Below are positions 16,307 through 24,030 of a stretch of 64,000 bases of DNA, one piece after another. Position numbers and translations under genes: made by a program. Position 1 is the first letter of the stretch, and the number at the start of each line of letters is the position of its first letter. The notes beneath the pieces were generated by a model, which ran no database searches, was not told the DNA's origin, and worked only from the letters and a program-made list of their open reading frames with translations. Source of the DNA: Candidatus Rhodoferax mariagerensis (GTDB lineage: Bacteria; Pseudomonadota; Gammaproteobacteria; Burkholderiales; Burkholderiaceae_C); contig JADKAW010000028.1 of assembly GCA_016719055.1 (NCBI GenBank), positions 1 to 64,000 of the forward strand, read 5' to 3'.

Positions 16307-17920
16307 ATGAGTACGCCCCTCACCTCAACCACTGCACTGCCCGGCAAGCTGATGCCGACCGCAGCGGGCCAGCCCAAGCTGCTGGTGCCCAGTCAGGCAC
16401 TGGATCACCCTCTGAATCAGCAGCAGGTGCTGATTCTGGGTCTGGGTTTATCTGGCCTGGCCATGGCACGCTGGTGTGCGCGTTGTGGTGCCCAGGTAAT
16501 GGTGGCCGACACCCGGGCCGCGCCGCCGCAGTTGGCCAGCCTGCAGCGCGATGTGCCACAAGCTCGGTTTGTCAGTGGCCTTTTTTCCGCTGCGCTGGTA
16601 CAGGCCAGCGGTGTGCGCGCCGTGTTCAAAAGCCCAGGCTTGAGTCCGGCTGAAGTCGCTCCTGTTTTTGAAACAGCTAAGGCAAGTGGAATATGGGCTG
16701 CAGGCGAATTAGGCTTATTTTCACAAGCGCTGAAGCAGTTGCAGGTCGAGCGCTCCTATCAACCGGCCGTGCTGGCCATTACCGGCACCAACGGCAAAAC
16801 CACCGTGACGTCACTGACCGGGCAACTGGTGGCGCGTGCCGGCAAATCGGTGGCGGTGGCCGGCAACATTGGCCCCACCCTGCTCGACACCTTGGCGCAA
16901 GGTCTGGACAACAACACCCTGCCACAGGTCTGGGTGCTGGAGTTGTCAAGTTTTCAGCTCGATGGTGACGGCAGTTTTGAGCCCACCGCTGGCGCAGTGC
17001 TCAACATCACCCAAGACCACTTGGACTGGCATGGTTCCATGGCCGCCTATGTGCAGGCCAAAACGACGGTGTTTGGTCAGCATGGTCTGATGGTGCTTAA
17101 CCGTGAAGACCCAGCCGTGATGGCCATGTTGCCCACACCGGTCAAAGCCAAATTGCAGCGACCCCGGCAACGTGCCCATATCACCTTTGGGGGCGACGTG
17201 CCGCAGCGCCCGGGCGATTTTGGCCTGGAAGTCGTCAACGGCATGACCTGGCTGGTGCGCGCGCTCGATGCCGATGAGACCAAACGCAAGCGCCACGAAA
17301 CAGCCGAAGAGTTGTTCTTCCAGCGCCTGATGCCCGCCGATGCGCTGCGCATTCGTGGCAGGCACAACGCTATCAACGCGCTGTCGGCGCTGGCGCTGGC
17401 CAACGCAGCGGGCTGTGCATTGGCACCCATGTTGTACGGCCTGCGCGAATACTGTGGCGAGCCGCACCGCGTGCAGCCGATTGGCATCATCGATGGGCTG
17501 GAGTATTTTGACGACAGCAAGGGCACCAATGTTGGCGCCACGGTCGCCGCCCTCAACGGGCTCGGCGCAGACCGTAAGGTGGTGGTCATTTTGGGTGGCG
17601 AGGGCAAGGGGCAGGATTTCAGCCCGCTGGCCGACCCGGTGCGCCGTTATGCCCGTGCGGCCGTGCTGATGGGTCGCGACGCAGCACTGATTCGCGCGGC
17701 GCTGGCGGGTACCGGCGTGCCCCTGCTTGATGCGTCCACCCTGCCCGATGCCGTGACCCAGGCCACTGCTTTTGCACATGCGGGTGACGCCGTGCTGATG
17801 TCCCCCGCCTGCGCCAGTTTTGACATGTTTGACAACTACGAGCACCGCGCCCGGGTGTTTGTGCAGGCGGTGACCGACCTGGCCAGCCAGGCCGGCGTCA
17901 TGCTGGAGGGGTACCCATGA
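16307..17920 (+). CDS. murD: UDP-MurNAc-L-Ala:D-glutamate ligase MurD
   Basis: Second Mur ligase, adding D-Glu. The N-terminal Rossmann motif GLGLSGLAMARW (about residues 44-55) binds the UDP substrate. The ATP loop is ITGTNGKTTVTSL (about 159-171), and NITQDHLDWHGSMAAYV is the Mur carbamate/metal region. The DDSKGTNVGATVAAL segment marks the C-terminal domain. At 537 residues it is longer than typical MurD (about 440-470) because of a 35-residue N-terminal leader and an insert near residue 330 (DADETKRKRHETAEELFFQ). An AT-rich patch at 16664-16706 resembles the interspersed repeat. It overlaps ftsW by 4 nt. Confidence 0.95.
   Translation: MSTPLTSTTALPGKLMPTAAGQPKLLVPSQALDHPLNQQQVLILGLGLSGLAMARWCARCGAQVMVADTRAAPPQLASLQRDVPQARFVSGLFSAALVQASGVRAVFKSPGLSPAEVAPVFETAKASGIWAAGELGLFSQALKQLQVERSYQPAVLAITGTNGKTTVTSLTGQLVARAGKSVAVAGNIGPTLLDTLAQGLDNNTLPQVWVLELSSFQLDGDGSFEPTAGAVLNITQDHLDWHGSMAAYVQAKTTVFGQHGLMVLNREDPAVMAMLPTPVKAKLQRPRQRAHITFGGDVPQRPGDFGLEVVNGMTWLVRALDADETKRKRHETAEELFFQRLMPADALRIRGRHNAINALSALALANAAGCALAPMLYGLREYCGEPHRVQPIGIIDGLEYFDDSKGTNVGATVAALNGLGADRKVVVILGGEGKGQDFSPLADPVRRYARAAVLMGRDAALIRAALAGTGVPLLDASTLPDAVTQATAFAHAGDAVLMSPACASFDMFDNYEHRARVFVQAVTDLASQAGVMLEGYP
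16664..16706 (+). repeat. Possible diverged interspersed repeat in murD
   Basis: TTTTTGAAACAGCTAAGGCA followed by AGTGGAATATGGGCTGCAGG resembles the family layout (ATAGC, then a variable centre, then AGGGCTAG) but is diverged. It stands out as an AT-rich patch in a GC-rich gene. Confidence 0.35.
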
Positions 17921-19179
17921 GCGCACCTGGCTTAAGTCAACGTCTCAACCAGTGGTTTGGGCGCATGGCCACGCCCGGGGGTGACGTATTGCCGGTGCGC
18001 CTGGGCGCGACCCGACTGGCCTCGACTGGCGCGGCGCCCACCCGTTCCCAGGGCATTGATCAGCCGCTGGTGTGGGTGACGGTGGCGCTGCTGCTGTGGG
18101 GACTGGTGATGGTTTATTCGGCCTCGATTGCCATGCCCGAAAACCCGCGTTTTGCCAAATACACCCACACCTATTTCCTGTTGCGCCACGCCATGTGGCT
18201 GGTCATGGCCTTTGTGGCGGCGCTGCTGGCCTATCAGATTCCGCTTACCACCTGGGAAAAGCTGGCGCGACCGCTGTTTTTAGTATCGTTGGCATTGCTG
18301 GCACTGGTGCTCATTCCCCATCTAGGCAAGGTGGTGTATGGGGCGCGGCGCTGGATTAGCCTAGGGCCCTTGAGCTTTCAACCGTCCGAGCTAGCCAAGT
18401 TCACCGTGCTGCTGTATGCGGCAGACTATATGGTGCGCAAGATGGATGTCAAAGAGCGGTTCTTCCGCGCCGTGCTGCCCATGGGTGCTGCCGTGGCCAT
18501 CGTGGGCGTACTGCTGCTGGCCGAGCCCGACATGGGCGCCTTCATGGTGATTGCCGTGATTGCCATGGGCATTTTGTTTTTGGGTGGTGTAAATGCCCGC
18601 ATGTTCTTTTTGATCGCCACCGTGCTGATGGTGGCGTTTGCCGCCATCATTGCATCGAGTGAATGGCGCCGGGAACGCATCTTTGCCTACCTGGACCCAT
18701 GGAGCGAAAAAAATGCGCTTGCCAAGGGCTACCAGCTGACGCATTCGCTGATTGCCATCGGACGCGGCGAGGTGTTTGGTGTGGGCCTGGGTGGCAGTGT
18801 CGAAAAGCTCAACTGGCTGCCCGAGGCACACACCGACTTTTTGCTGGCGGTGATTGGTGAGGAATTTGGTCTGATTGGCGTGGTCATCGTGATTGCCCTG
18901 TTTTTGTGGATGGTGCGCCGCATGATGCACATCGGCCGTCAGGCCATTGCATTAGAGCGTGTCTTTGCCGGCCTGGTGGCGCAAGGCGTGGCGGTGTGGA
19001 TGGGTTTTCAGGCCTTCATCAATATGGGTGTGAACCTGGGCGCGCTGCCCACCAAAGGCCTGACCCTGCCGCTGATGAGTTACGGCGGCTCAGCCATTCT
19101 GGTCAACCTGATCGCCATCGCCGTGGTGCTAAAGATTGACCAGGAAAACAGAACGCTCATGCACGGAGGCCGGGTATGA
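17917..19179 (+). CDS. ftsW: Septal peptidoglycan polymerase FtsW
   Basis: SEDS-family glycosyltransferase that polymerises lipid II at the septum with FtsI. About 50 soluble N-terminal residues precede ten membrane helices. GARRWISLGPLSFQPSE (about 142-158) is the SEDS signature with the conserved region around the catalytic site, and GLGGSVEKLNWLPEAHTDF and LTLPLMSYGGSAI near the end are FtsW hallmarks. Length is 420. The protein ends LMHGGRV, and these last codons with the ribosome-binding site GGAGG are what is repeated at the ftsW/murG junction. The stop overlaps ATG 19176 of a cryptic small frame. Confidence 0.96.
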   Translation: MSAPGLSQRLNQWFGRMATPGGDVLPVRLGATRLASTGAAPTRSQGIDQPLVWVTVALLLWGLVMVYSASIAMPENPRFAKYTHTYFLLRHAMWLVMAFVAALLAYQIPLTTWEKLARPLFLVSLALLALVLIPHLGKVVYGARRWISLGPLSFQPSELAKFTVLLYAADYMVRKMDVKERFFRAVLPMGAAVAIVGVLLLAEPDMGAFMVIAVIAMGILFLGGVNARMFFLIATVLMVAFAAIIASSEWRRERIFAYLDPWSEKNALAKGYQLTHSLIAIGRGEVFGVGLGGSVEKLNWLPEAHTDFLLAVIGEEFGLIGVVIVIALFLWMVRRMMHIGRQAIALERVFAGLVAQGVAVWMGFQAFINMGVNLGALPTKGLTLPLMSYGGSAILVNLIAIAVVLKIDQENRTLMHGGRV

Positions 19180-19352
19180 GCGTTCTGTTTCGCCAAAATG
19201 GAACCTTGTGCGTCAGCACAGCAGGACGCGGCAGCGGCATGGCTCATGCACGGAGGCCGGGTATGAGCGTTATGTTTCACCAAAAGGGAACCCTGTGCGT
19301 CAGCACAGCAGGACGCGGCAGCGGCCTTCTCATGCACGGAGGCCGTGTATGA
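19156..19352 (+). repeat. Tandem 87/86-bp repeat spanning the ftsW-murG junction
   Basis: The segment CTCATGCACGGAGGCCG followed by GTATGAGC occurs three times, with its CATG at 19158, 19245 and 19331. The unit therefore repeats at 87 and 86 bp, and a partial third copy ends in the real murG start. Each unit holds the last codons of ftsW, the GGAGG ribosome-binding site, an ATG and about 55 bp including GTGCGTCAGCACAGCAGGAC. The copies differ by several substitutions, so the duplication is not brand new and is unlikely to be an assembly artefact. It sits exactly on the ribosome-binding site of an essential gene. Confidence 0.9.
19176..19352 (+). CDS. Cryptic 58-codon frame linking ftsW to murG
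   Basis: ATG 19176 overlaps the ftsW stop (ATGA) and has GGAGG at 19165-19169 with normal spacing. The frame stays open through both repeat units and ends TGA at 19350-19352, which overlaps the murG ATG at 19349 (ATGA again). The product would start MSVLFRQNGTLCVSTAG, contain a second near-copy of that segment and end LLMHGGRV, the same as FtsW. No homologue is known to me. The frame may simply be the old start of murG kept open so ribosomes can still pass from ftsW to murG. Whether the peptide matters is unknown. Confidence 0.4.
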   Translation: MSVLFRQNGTLCVSTAGRGSGMAHARRPGMSVMFHQKGTLCVSTAGRGSGLLMHGGRV

Positions 19353-20428
19353 GCAGCAAATGCGCTCTGGTCATGGCCGGCGGCACTGGTGGCCATATCT
19401 TTCCTGGGCTGGCCCTGGCGCAGGCACTGCGCGCACGCGGATGGCGGGTGTACTGGCTCGGTGGTCGTGGCGCACCAGGACAGCCCAGCATGGAAAGCCA
19501 GTTGGTGCCTGCTCAGGGGTTTGCGTTTGAGGCGATTGACTTTGGCGGACTGCGCGGAAAAGGCCTGTCTACCGCTGTGTTGCTGCCGTTGCGCCTGCTC
19601 AAGGCGTTCTGGCAAAGCATCACCGTGTTACGCCGGGTCAAACCCGATGTGGTGGTGGGCCTGGGTGGCTACATCACATTTCCGGGCGGCATGATGGGCG
19701 TGTTACTGGGCAAACCATTGCTGCTGCACGAGCAAAACTCGGTGGCGGGCCTGGCCAACAAGGTGCTGGCCGGCGTGGCAGACCGGGTGTTTACCGCCTT
19801 TCCGAATGTCATTCAAGGGGCGCAGTGGGTTGGCAATCCGTTGCGCGAGGCGTTTTTGCAGCAGCCCGGGCCCCAGCAGCGTTTTGCCGGACGCACCGGC
19901 CCGCTGCAGGTGCTGGTGGTGGGTGGCAGCCTGGGTGCCCGGGCACTCAATGAGATCGTGCCGCAAGCGCTGGCGCTGCTTCAAGAAGGCCAGCGGCCAC
20001 TGGTGCTGCATCAAAGCGGGGCCAAGCAGATTGACGCACTGCGCGCCAACTATGCCGCGGCAGGGGTTGCAGCGCAGCTGACACCGTTCATTGACGACAC
20101 CGCGCAGGCCTTTGCGGACGCTGACCTGGTGATCTGCCGCGCTGGTGCCAGCACGGTGACCGAGATTGCAGCGGTGGGTGCGGCAGCGCTGTTTGTGCCG
20201 TTTCCAGCGGCGGTGGATGACCACCAGACCACCAATGCACGGTTTCTGGTCGATCACGGCGCTGGCTGGCTGGTGCCACAGGCTGACTTGAGCCCACGGA
20301 TGCTGGCAGATTTACTATTAAAAATGGAGCGACCTGCGCTTATGAATAAAGGGCTAGAGGCCAAAAAGATGCAAAAACTGCAAGCCACTGTGCAGATGGT
20401 GGCGGCTTGCGAGGAGGTGACGAAGTGA
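19349..20428 (+). CDS. murG: UDP-GlcNAc:lipid I N-acetylglucosaminyltransferase MurG
   Basis: Membrane-associated GT28 enzyme that converts lipid I to lipid II. The glycine-rich loop ALVMAGGTGGHIFPGLALA (residues 6-24) and GGYITFPGGMMG (about 109-120) belong to the acceptor half. VLVVGGSLGARALNE (about 189-203) and CRAGASTVTEIAAVG (about 261-275) belong to the donor half. ATG 19349 with GGAGG 10 nt upstream is chosen because the conserved N-terminus starts there; the frame is open further upstream only through the tandem repeat. Codons 321-340 (20311-20366) match the interspersed repeat. At 359 residues the length is normal. Confidence 0.96.
   Translation: MSSKCALVMAGGTGGHIFPGLALAQALRARGWRVYWLGGRGAPGQPSMESQLVPAQGFAFEAIDFGGLRGKGLSTAVLLPLRLLKAFWQSITVLRRVKPDVVVGLGGYITFPGGMMGVLLGKPLLLHEQNSVAGLANKVLAGVADRVFTAFPNVIQGAQWVGNPLREAFLQQPGPQQRFAGRTGPLQVLVVGGSLGARALNEIVPQALALLQEGQRPLVLHQSGAKQIDALRANYAAAGVAAQLTPFIDDTAQAFADADLVICRAGASTVTEIAAVGAAALFVPFPAAVDDHQTTNARFLVDHGAGWLVPQADLSPRMLADLLLKMERPALMNKGLEAKKMQKLQATVQMVAACEEVTK
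20311..20366 (+). repeat. Interspersed repeat, copy in murG
   Basis: TTTACTATTAAAAATGGAGC, then GACCTGCGCTTATGAATAAA and GGGCTAGAGG. The core GCGCTTAT and AAGGGCTAGAG match the rlmI and 36.6-kb copies. It encodes the murG residues 321-340 in frame. Confidence 0.65.
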
Positions 20429-20831
20429 TGGTCTTCAATACCTTGCAGGTAGCGTGTTCAGCCCCCACTCACGCCCCCCCGCCCCTCTCTCGCCCCGCCG
20501 GGCGAAAGAGGGGAGCCAACAGCCCTATTGAACTCTGCCCTTCGCTGGGCGGCGGTGCAAGGGCACGGGTCTGGGTGGACCAGTCAGCATCTCGGCAACT
20601 GTCTCGGGCTGGTCGTTCGTCAACTTCGATGGTGCCTTGTCAACGTTGGAACACGTCTTGGTTAAGGCTCAGCAAGCCAAGTTACCAGCCTGTCAGCGAT
20701 CTTCTCTCTGGTGATTCCTTCGCCAAGGGGCAGAGTTCAATAGGGCTGTTGGCTCCTCTTTCCACCCTGGCGGGGGTGGAAAGAGGCGGGGGAGATAGGG
20801 GGGGGAGAAATCCCGATCGGGGGGTTAAAAC
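20428..20831 (+). mobile_element. MITE-like inverted-repeat element between murG and murC
   Basis: A 403-nt insert separates two genes that in related clusters are usually contiguous. Two perfect 29-bp inverted arms lie at 20512-20540 and 20728-20756 (GGAGCCAACAGCCCTATTG and its complement). Outside each arm is a hairpin: CCCCTCTCTCGCCC at 20482-20495 pairs with 20500-20513 (one mismatch), and CCTCTTTCCACCC at 20755-20767 pairs perfectly with 20774-20786. The 187-bp centre encodes nothing recognisable. The flanks are runs of C on the left and G on the right. The whole is symmetric, as expected of a non-autonomous element moved by a transposase encoded elsewhere. Target-site duplication was not identified. 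Confidence 0.65.
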
Positions 20832-20835
20832 ATGA
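20428..20835 (+). other. Open frame running through the murG-murC insert
   Basis: ATG 20428 shares its A with the murG stop (TGATG), and GAGGAGGTGA lies just upstream at 20411-20420. The frame crosses the whole inverted-repeat element and ends at TGA 20833-20835, overlapping the murC ATG (ATGA). The predicted 135-residue product starts MVFNTLQVACSAP and has no recognisable domain; it is Arg/Ser/Gly-rich as expected of translated non-coding DNA. I do not think it is a functional protein. The open frame could let ribosomes leaving murG reach murC. Confidence 0.3.
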
Positions 20836-22268
20836 AACACGCCATCAAACACATTCATTTTGTTGGCATTGGTGGCTCCGGCATGTCGGCCATTGCGGAG
20901 GTGCTGCACACCTTGGGCTACACCATTTCGGGCTCGGACATTGCTGATGGCGTGGTGCTGCAACGTCTGGGCAAGCTCGGCATCACCACCTTTGTTGGCC
21001 ATGCGGCCAAGCACGTAAAGGGAGCCGATGCGGTGGTGACCTCCACCGCCGTCAAAGCCGACAACCCAGAAGTGCTGGCAGCCCGCGCACAGCGCATCCC
21101 GCTGGTGCCGCGGGCGCTGATGCTGGCTGAACTGATGCGCCTGCAGCGTGGAATTGCCATTGCCGGCACCCACGGCAAAACCACCACCACCAGCCTGGTG
21201 TCAAGCCTGCTGGTCGAGGCTGGGCTGGACCCGACCTTTGTGATTGGCGGACGACTGAACAGCGCCGGTGCCAATGCCCGCCTGGGCAAGGGTGATTACA
21301 TCGTGGTTGAAGCCGATGAGTCCGATGCCTCGTTTTTGCACCTGCTGCCGGTGATGGCCGTGGTGACCAACATCGACGCCGATCACATGGAGACCTACGG
21401 CCACGACTTTGGCCGTCTCAAACAGGCATTTGTCGACTTTTTGCACCGCATGCCGTTTTACGGGGTGGCGATTCTGTGCACGGATGATCCTGCCGTGCGC
21501 GACATCGTGCCGCAGGTCACCTGCCCGATCACCAGCTACGGCTTTGACGAAGGGGCCCAGGTACGCGCGGTGAATGTGCGGGCGATTGATGGCCAGATGT
21601 GTTTTACCGTACAGCGGCGCAACGGTGTGGTGTTGTCGGATCTGGATGTGGTGCTGAACCTGCCCGGTCGGCACAACGTGCTCAACGCCTTGTCGGCCAT
21701 TGCGGTGGCCGTCGAGCTCAATATTGCTGACGACGCAGTGTTGCGCGCGCTGGCCAGTTTTCAGGGCGTTGGCCGGCGCTTTCAGCGCTATGGCGACCAA
21801 CTGCCAGCAGTTGGGGGTGGCAGCTTTGCACTGGTGGACGACTATGGTCACCACCCGGTGGAAATGGCCGCCACCCTGGCCGCCGCGCGTGGTGCCTTTC
21901 CAGGGCGACGCCTGCTGCTGGCGTTTCAGCCGCACCGTTTTACCCGCACACGCGACTGTTTTGACGACTTCATCAAGGTCATCGGGCAAGCCGACGCGGT
22001 GTTACTGGCCGAGGTCTATGCCGCCGGTGAGGCGCCCATTGTGGCCGCCGATGGCCGCAGTCTGGCGCGCGCGCTGCGGGTGGCTGGCCGCGTTGAGCCG
22101 GTGTTTGTGGATGAGATTGCCGCCATGCCGCAAGCCATCGTCGACAATGCCCGTGGCGGTGATGTGGTGCTGTGCATGGGGGCTGGCTCGATTGGTTCGG
22201 TCAGTGCCAAGGTCGTCAATTTGATACAAATTCAGGAGCATTTATCGCAGAAGGGACAAGGGCTATGA
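20832..22268 (+). CDS. murC: UDP-MurNAc:L-alanine ligase MurC
   Basis: First Mur ligase, adding L-Ala to UDP-MurNAc. It opens MKHAIKHIHFVGIGGSGMSAIAE with the nucleotide-binding glycine loop. The ATP loop is IAGTHGKTTTTSLVS (about residues 113-127), and NIDADHMETYGHDF and LVDDYGHHPVEMAATLAA are MurC hallmarks. Length is 478. No strong ribosome-binding site precedes ATG 20832 (GGGG runs at 20819-20824), because the MITE-like insert replaces the usual leader, so translation may depend on the bridging frame. The stop overlaps the ddl start by 4 nt. Confidence 0.96.
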   Translation: MKHAIKHIHFVGIGGSGMSAIAEVLHTLGYTISGSDIADGVVLQRLGKLGITTFVGHAAKHVKGADAVVTSTAVKADNPEVLAARAQRIPLVPRALMLAELMRLQRGIAIAGTHGKTTTTSLVSSLLVEAGLDPTFVIGGRLNSAGANARLGKGDYIVVEADESDASFLHLLPVMAVVTNIDADHMETYGHDFGRLKQAFVDFLHRMPFYGVAILCTDDPAVRDIVPQVTCPITSYGFDEGAQVRAVNVRAIDGQMCFTVQRRNGVVLSDLDVVLNLPGRHNVLNALSAIAVAVELNIADDAVLRALASFQGVGRRFQRYGDQLPAVGGGSFALVDDYGHHPVEMAATLAAARGAFPGRRLLLAFQPHRFTRTRDCFDDFIKVIGQADAVLLAEVYAAGEAPIVAADGRSLARALRVAGRVEPVFVDEIAAMPQAIVDNARGGDVVLCMGAGSIGSVSAKVVNLIQIQEHLSQKGQGL

Positions 22269-23218
22269 GCCAATTTGACATACAACTTGACAAGGTGGCT
22301 GTGCTGATGGGCGGTCGCTCGGCAGAACGTGAGGTGTCGCTGATGTCAGGCCATGGTGTACTGCAAGCGCTGCAACAACAAGGAGTCAACGCCCAAGCGT
22401 TTGACCCGGGTTCGTGCGATCTGGGGGCGCTGAAGTCCGAGGGCTTCACCCGCTGCTTTATTGCCCTGCACGGTCGTTTTGGAGAAGACGGCACAGTGCA
22501 GGGCGCGCTCGAGCTGCTGGGCATTCCCTACACTGGCCCGGGCGTGAAAGCCTCGGCCATTGCTATCGACAAGATCATGACCAAGCGACTGTGGCGCGCC
22601 GATGGCTTGCCCACACCAGCCTGGCGGACCGTGCACAGCGTTGATCAGACGCTGGCCGCCTATGCGGAACTGGCCAAACCCGGGCAGGTGATGATTGTCA
22701 AACCCGCACGGGAAGGCTCCACCCTGGGGCTGACCAAGGTTCATGGGGCTGATCAGTGCGCAACGGCCTATGCGCTGGCCGCAGGGCTGGACCCCGAGGT
22801 GCTGTGTGAGCAGTTCATCGCCGGTGACGAGGTCACGGTGCCGGTGCTGGGCGCGGGGGAAGATGCACGGGCCTTGCCGCTGATCCGCATCGTGGCGCCA
22901 GATGGCAATTACGACTACCAGGCCAAGTATTTCACCAACACCACCCGTTATCTGCTGCCCAGCGGTCTGCCTGAGTCTGAGGAAGCGGCCATTGCCGCGC
23001 TGGTGCTCAAGGCCTTCAGCAGTCTGGGCTGCCGCGGTTGGGCCCGCGCTGACGTGATGATTGATGCCGCCACGCGCCAACCCTACCTGCTGGAGATCAA
23101 CACCTCACCGGGCATGACCGGGCATTCGCTGGTGCCGATGTCGGCGCAGGCCGCCGGTATCAGCTACGCGGATTTGTGCCTGCAAATTCTGCAACAGGCC
23201 ACGCTGGACTACGCATGA
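22265..23218 (+). CDS. ddl: D-alanine:D-alanine ligase
   Basis: ATP-grasp enzyme that makes the D-Ala-D-Ala used by MurF. It opens with KVAVLMGGRSAEREVSLMSG (about residues 10-29). The substrate-loop segment TGPGVKASAIAIDK (about 93-106), the ATP-grasp strand MIVKPAREGSTLGLTKV, the omega-loop FTNTTRYLLPSGLPE and the metal-binding LEINTSPGMTGHSLVP are visible. Length is 317. ATG 22265 gives the family N-terminus and overlaps the murC stop. The end overlaps ftsQ by 4 nt. Confidence 0.96.
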   Translation: MSQFDIQLDKVAVLMGGRSAEREVSLMSGHGVLQALQQQGVNAQAFDPGSCDLGALKSEGFTRCFIALHGRFGEDGTVQGALELLGIPYTGPGVKASAIAIDKIMTKRLWRADGLPTPAWRTVHSVDQTLAAYAELAKPGQVMIVKPAREGSTLGLTKVHGADQCATAYALAAGLDPEVLCEQFIAGDEVTVPVLGAGEDARALPLIRIVAPDGNYDYQAKYFTNTTRYLLPSGLPESEEAAIAALVLKAFSSLGCRGWARADVMIDAATRQPYLLEINTSPGMTGHSLVPMSAQAAGISYADLCLQILQQATLDYA

Positions 23219-24009
23219 ACGCGCCGCTTGCCGAACCTCTGCCCGCCGACGTTCGCCTGATGAACGCGGTGGCCGGCCTGCTGTTCACTGCCGCAATGTT
23301 GCTGGGTCTGGGCGCGCTGCTGATGTGGGGTGCGCGCCTGCCGCAGTTTGCCATCACCGGCATTAGTGTCACAGGTGATGTGGCGCACTACAACGCGCTG
23401 ACCCTGCGTGCCAACGTGGTGCCACATCTGGAAGGCACCTTTTTCACGCTGAACCTGAAAGCTGCACGCAAGGTATTTGAGTCGGTACCGTGGGTGCGCC
23501 AGGCGGTGGTGCGGCGCGAGTTTCCAAACCGCCTGCGGGTCCAATTGCAGGAGCACCAGGCTGTGGCATTCTGGGGGCTGGAGGGCGACTCGCGTCTGGT
23601 CAACAGCTTTGGTGAGGTGTTTGAGGCCAATGTGGGTGAGGTGGACCAGGACAACCTGCCCAGGCTGAATGGCCCTGAGGGCCAGTCGGCCCAGGTGCTG
23701 GCCATGCATCAGACTCTACAGCCGCTGTTTACCCCCATGGATTTGACGCTCGATATGCTGGAGCTGACACCGCGCGGCGGCTGGCGGGCGCAGCTCGATA
23801 CCGGCACGGCACTGGAGCTCGGCAGCGGCAGCGCGCCCGAACTGATCGCGCGTGCCCAGCGTTTTCTGAGCACCGTGACGCAGGTCACCGCCCGCTACCA
23901 GCGCCGCCCAAGCCAGCTGGCATCGGCAGATTTGCGCCATACGGACGGTTATGCGATTCGCCTGGAAGGGGTGAGTACGCTGGGTGTGGGCGAGATCAAA
24001 AAACAGTAA
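23215..24009 (+). CDS. ftsQ: Cell division protein FtsQ
   Basis: Bitopic divisome scaffold binding FtsB and FtsL. A cytoplasmic N-terminus is followed by one membrane helix (about residues 21-40, AVAGLLFTAAMLLGLGALL). The POTRA domain (about 44-112) starts FAITGISVTGDVAH and includes ESVPWVRQAVVRREFPNRL. The FtsQ/DivIB domain follows. Length is 264. ATG 23215 overlaps the ddl stop; the in-frame upstream ATG at 23176 lies inside ddl. The gene precedes ftsA by 21 nt. Confidence 0.95.
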   Translation: MNAPLAEPLPADVRLMNAVAGLLFTAAMLLGLGALLMWGARLPQFAITGISVTGDVAHYNALTLRANVVPHLEGTFFTLNLKAARKVFESVPWVRQAVVRREFPNRLRVQLQEHQAVAFWGLEGDSRLVNSFGEVFEANVGEVDQDNLPRLNGPEGQSAQVLAMHQTLQPLFTPMDLTLDMLELTPRGGWRAQLDTGTALELGSGSAPELIARAQRFLSTVTQVTARYQRRPSQLASADLRHTDGYAIRLEGVSTLGVGEIKKQ

Positions 24010-24030
24010 TGCAAGACAACAGGTGACGTC

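Noticed and set aside
15160..16377. A 405-codon open frame on the minus strand across mraY
   Set aside because: It is the mirror of a high-GC coding strand: His/Gln-rich, no homology and no ribosome-binding site, while mraY on the plus strand is unmistakable.
16946..17926. A 326-codon minus-strand open frame across murD
   Set aside because: Same GC-driven shadow effect; murD has all its motifs in the plus frame.
19156..19352. CRISPR array
   Set aside because: There are only two full units of 87/86 bp with no distinct spacers, and the repeat contains gene ends; it is a tandem duplication.
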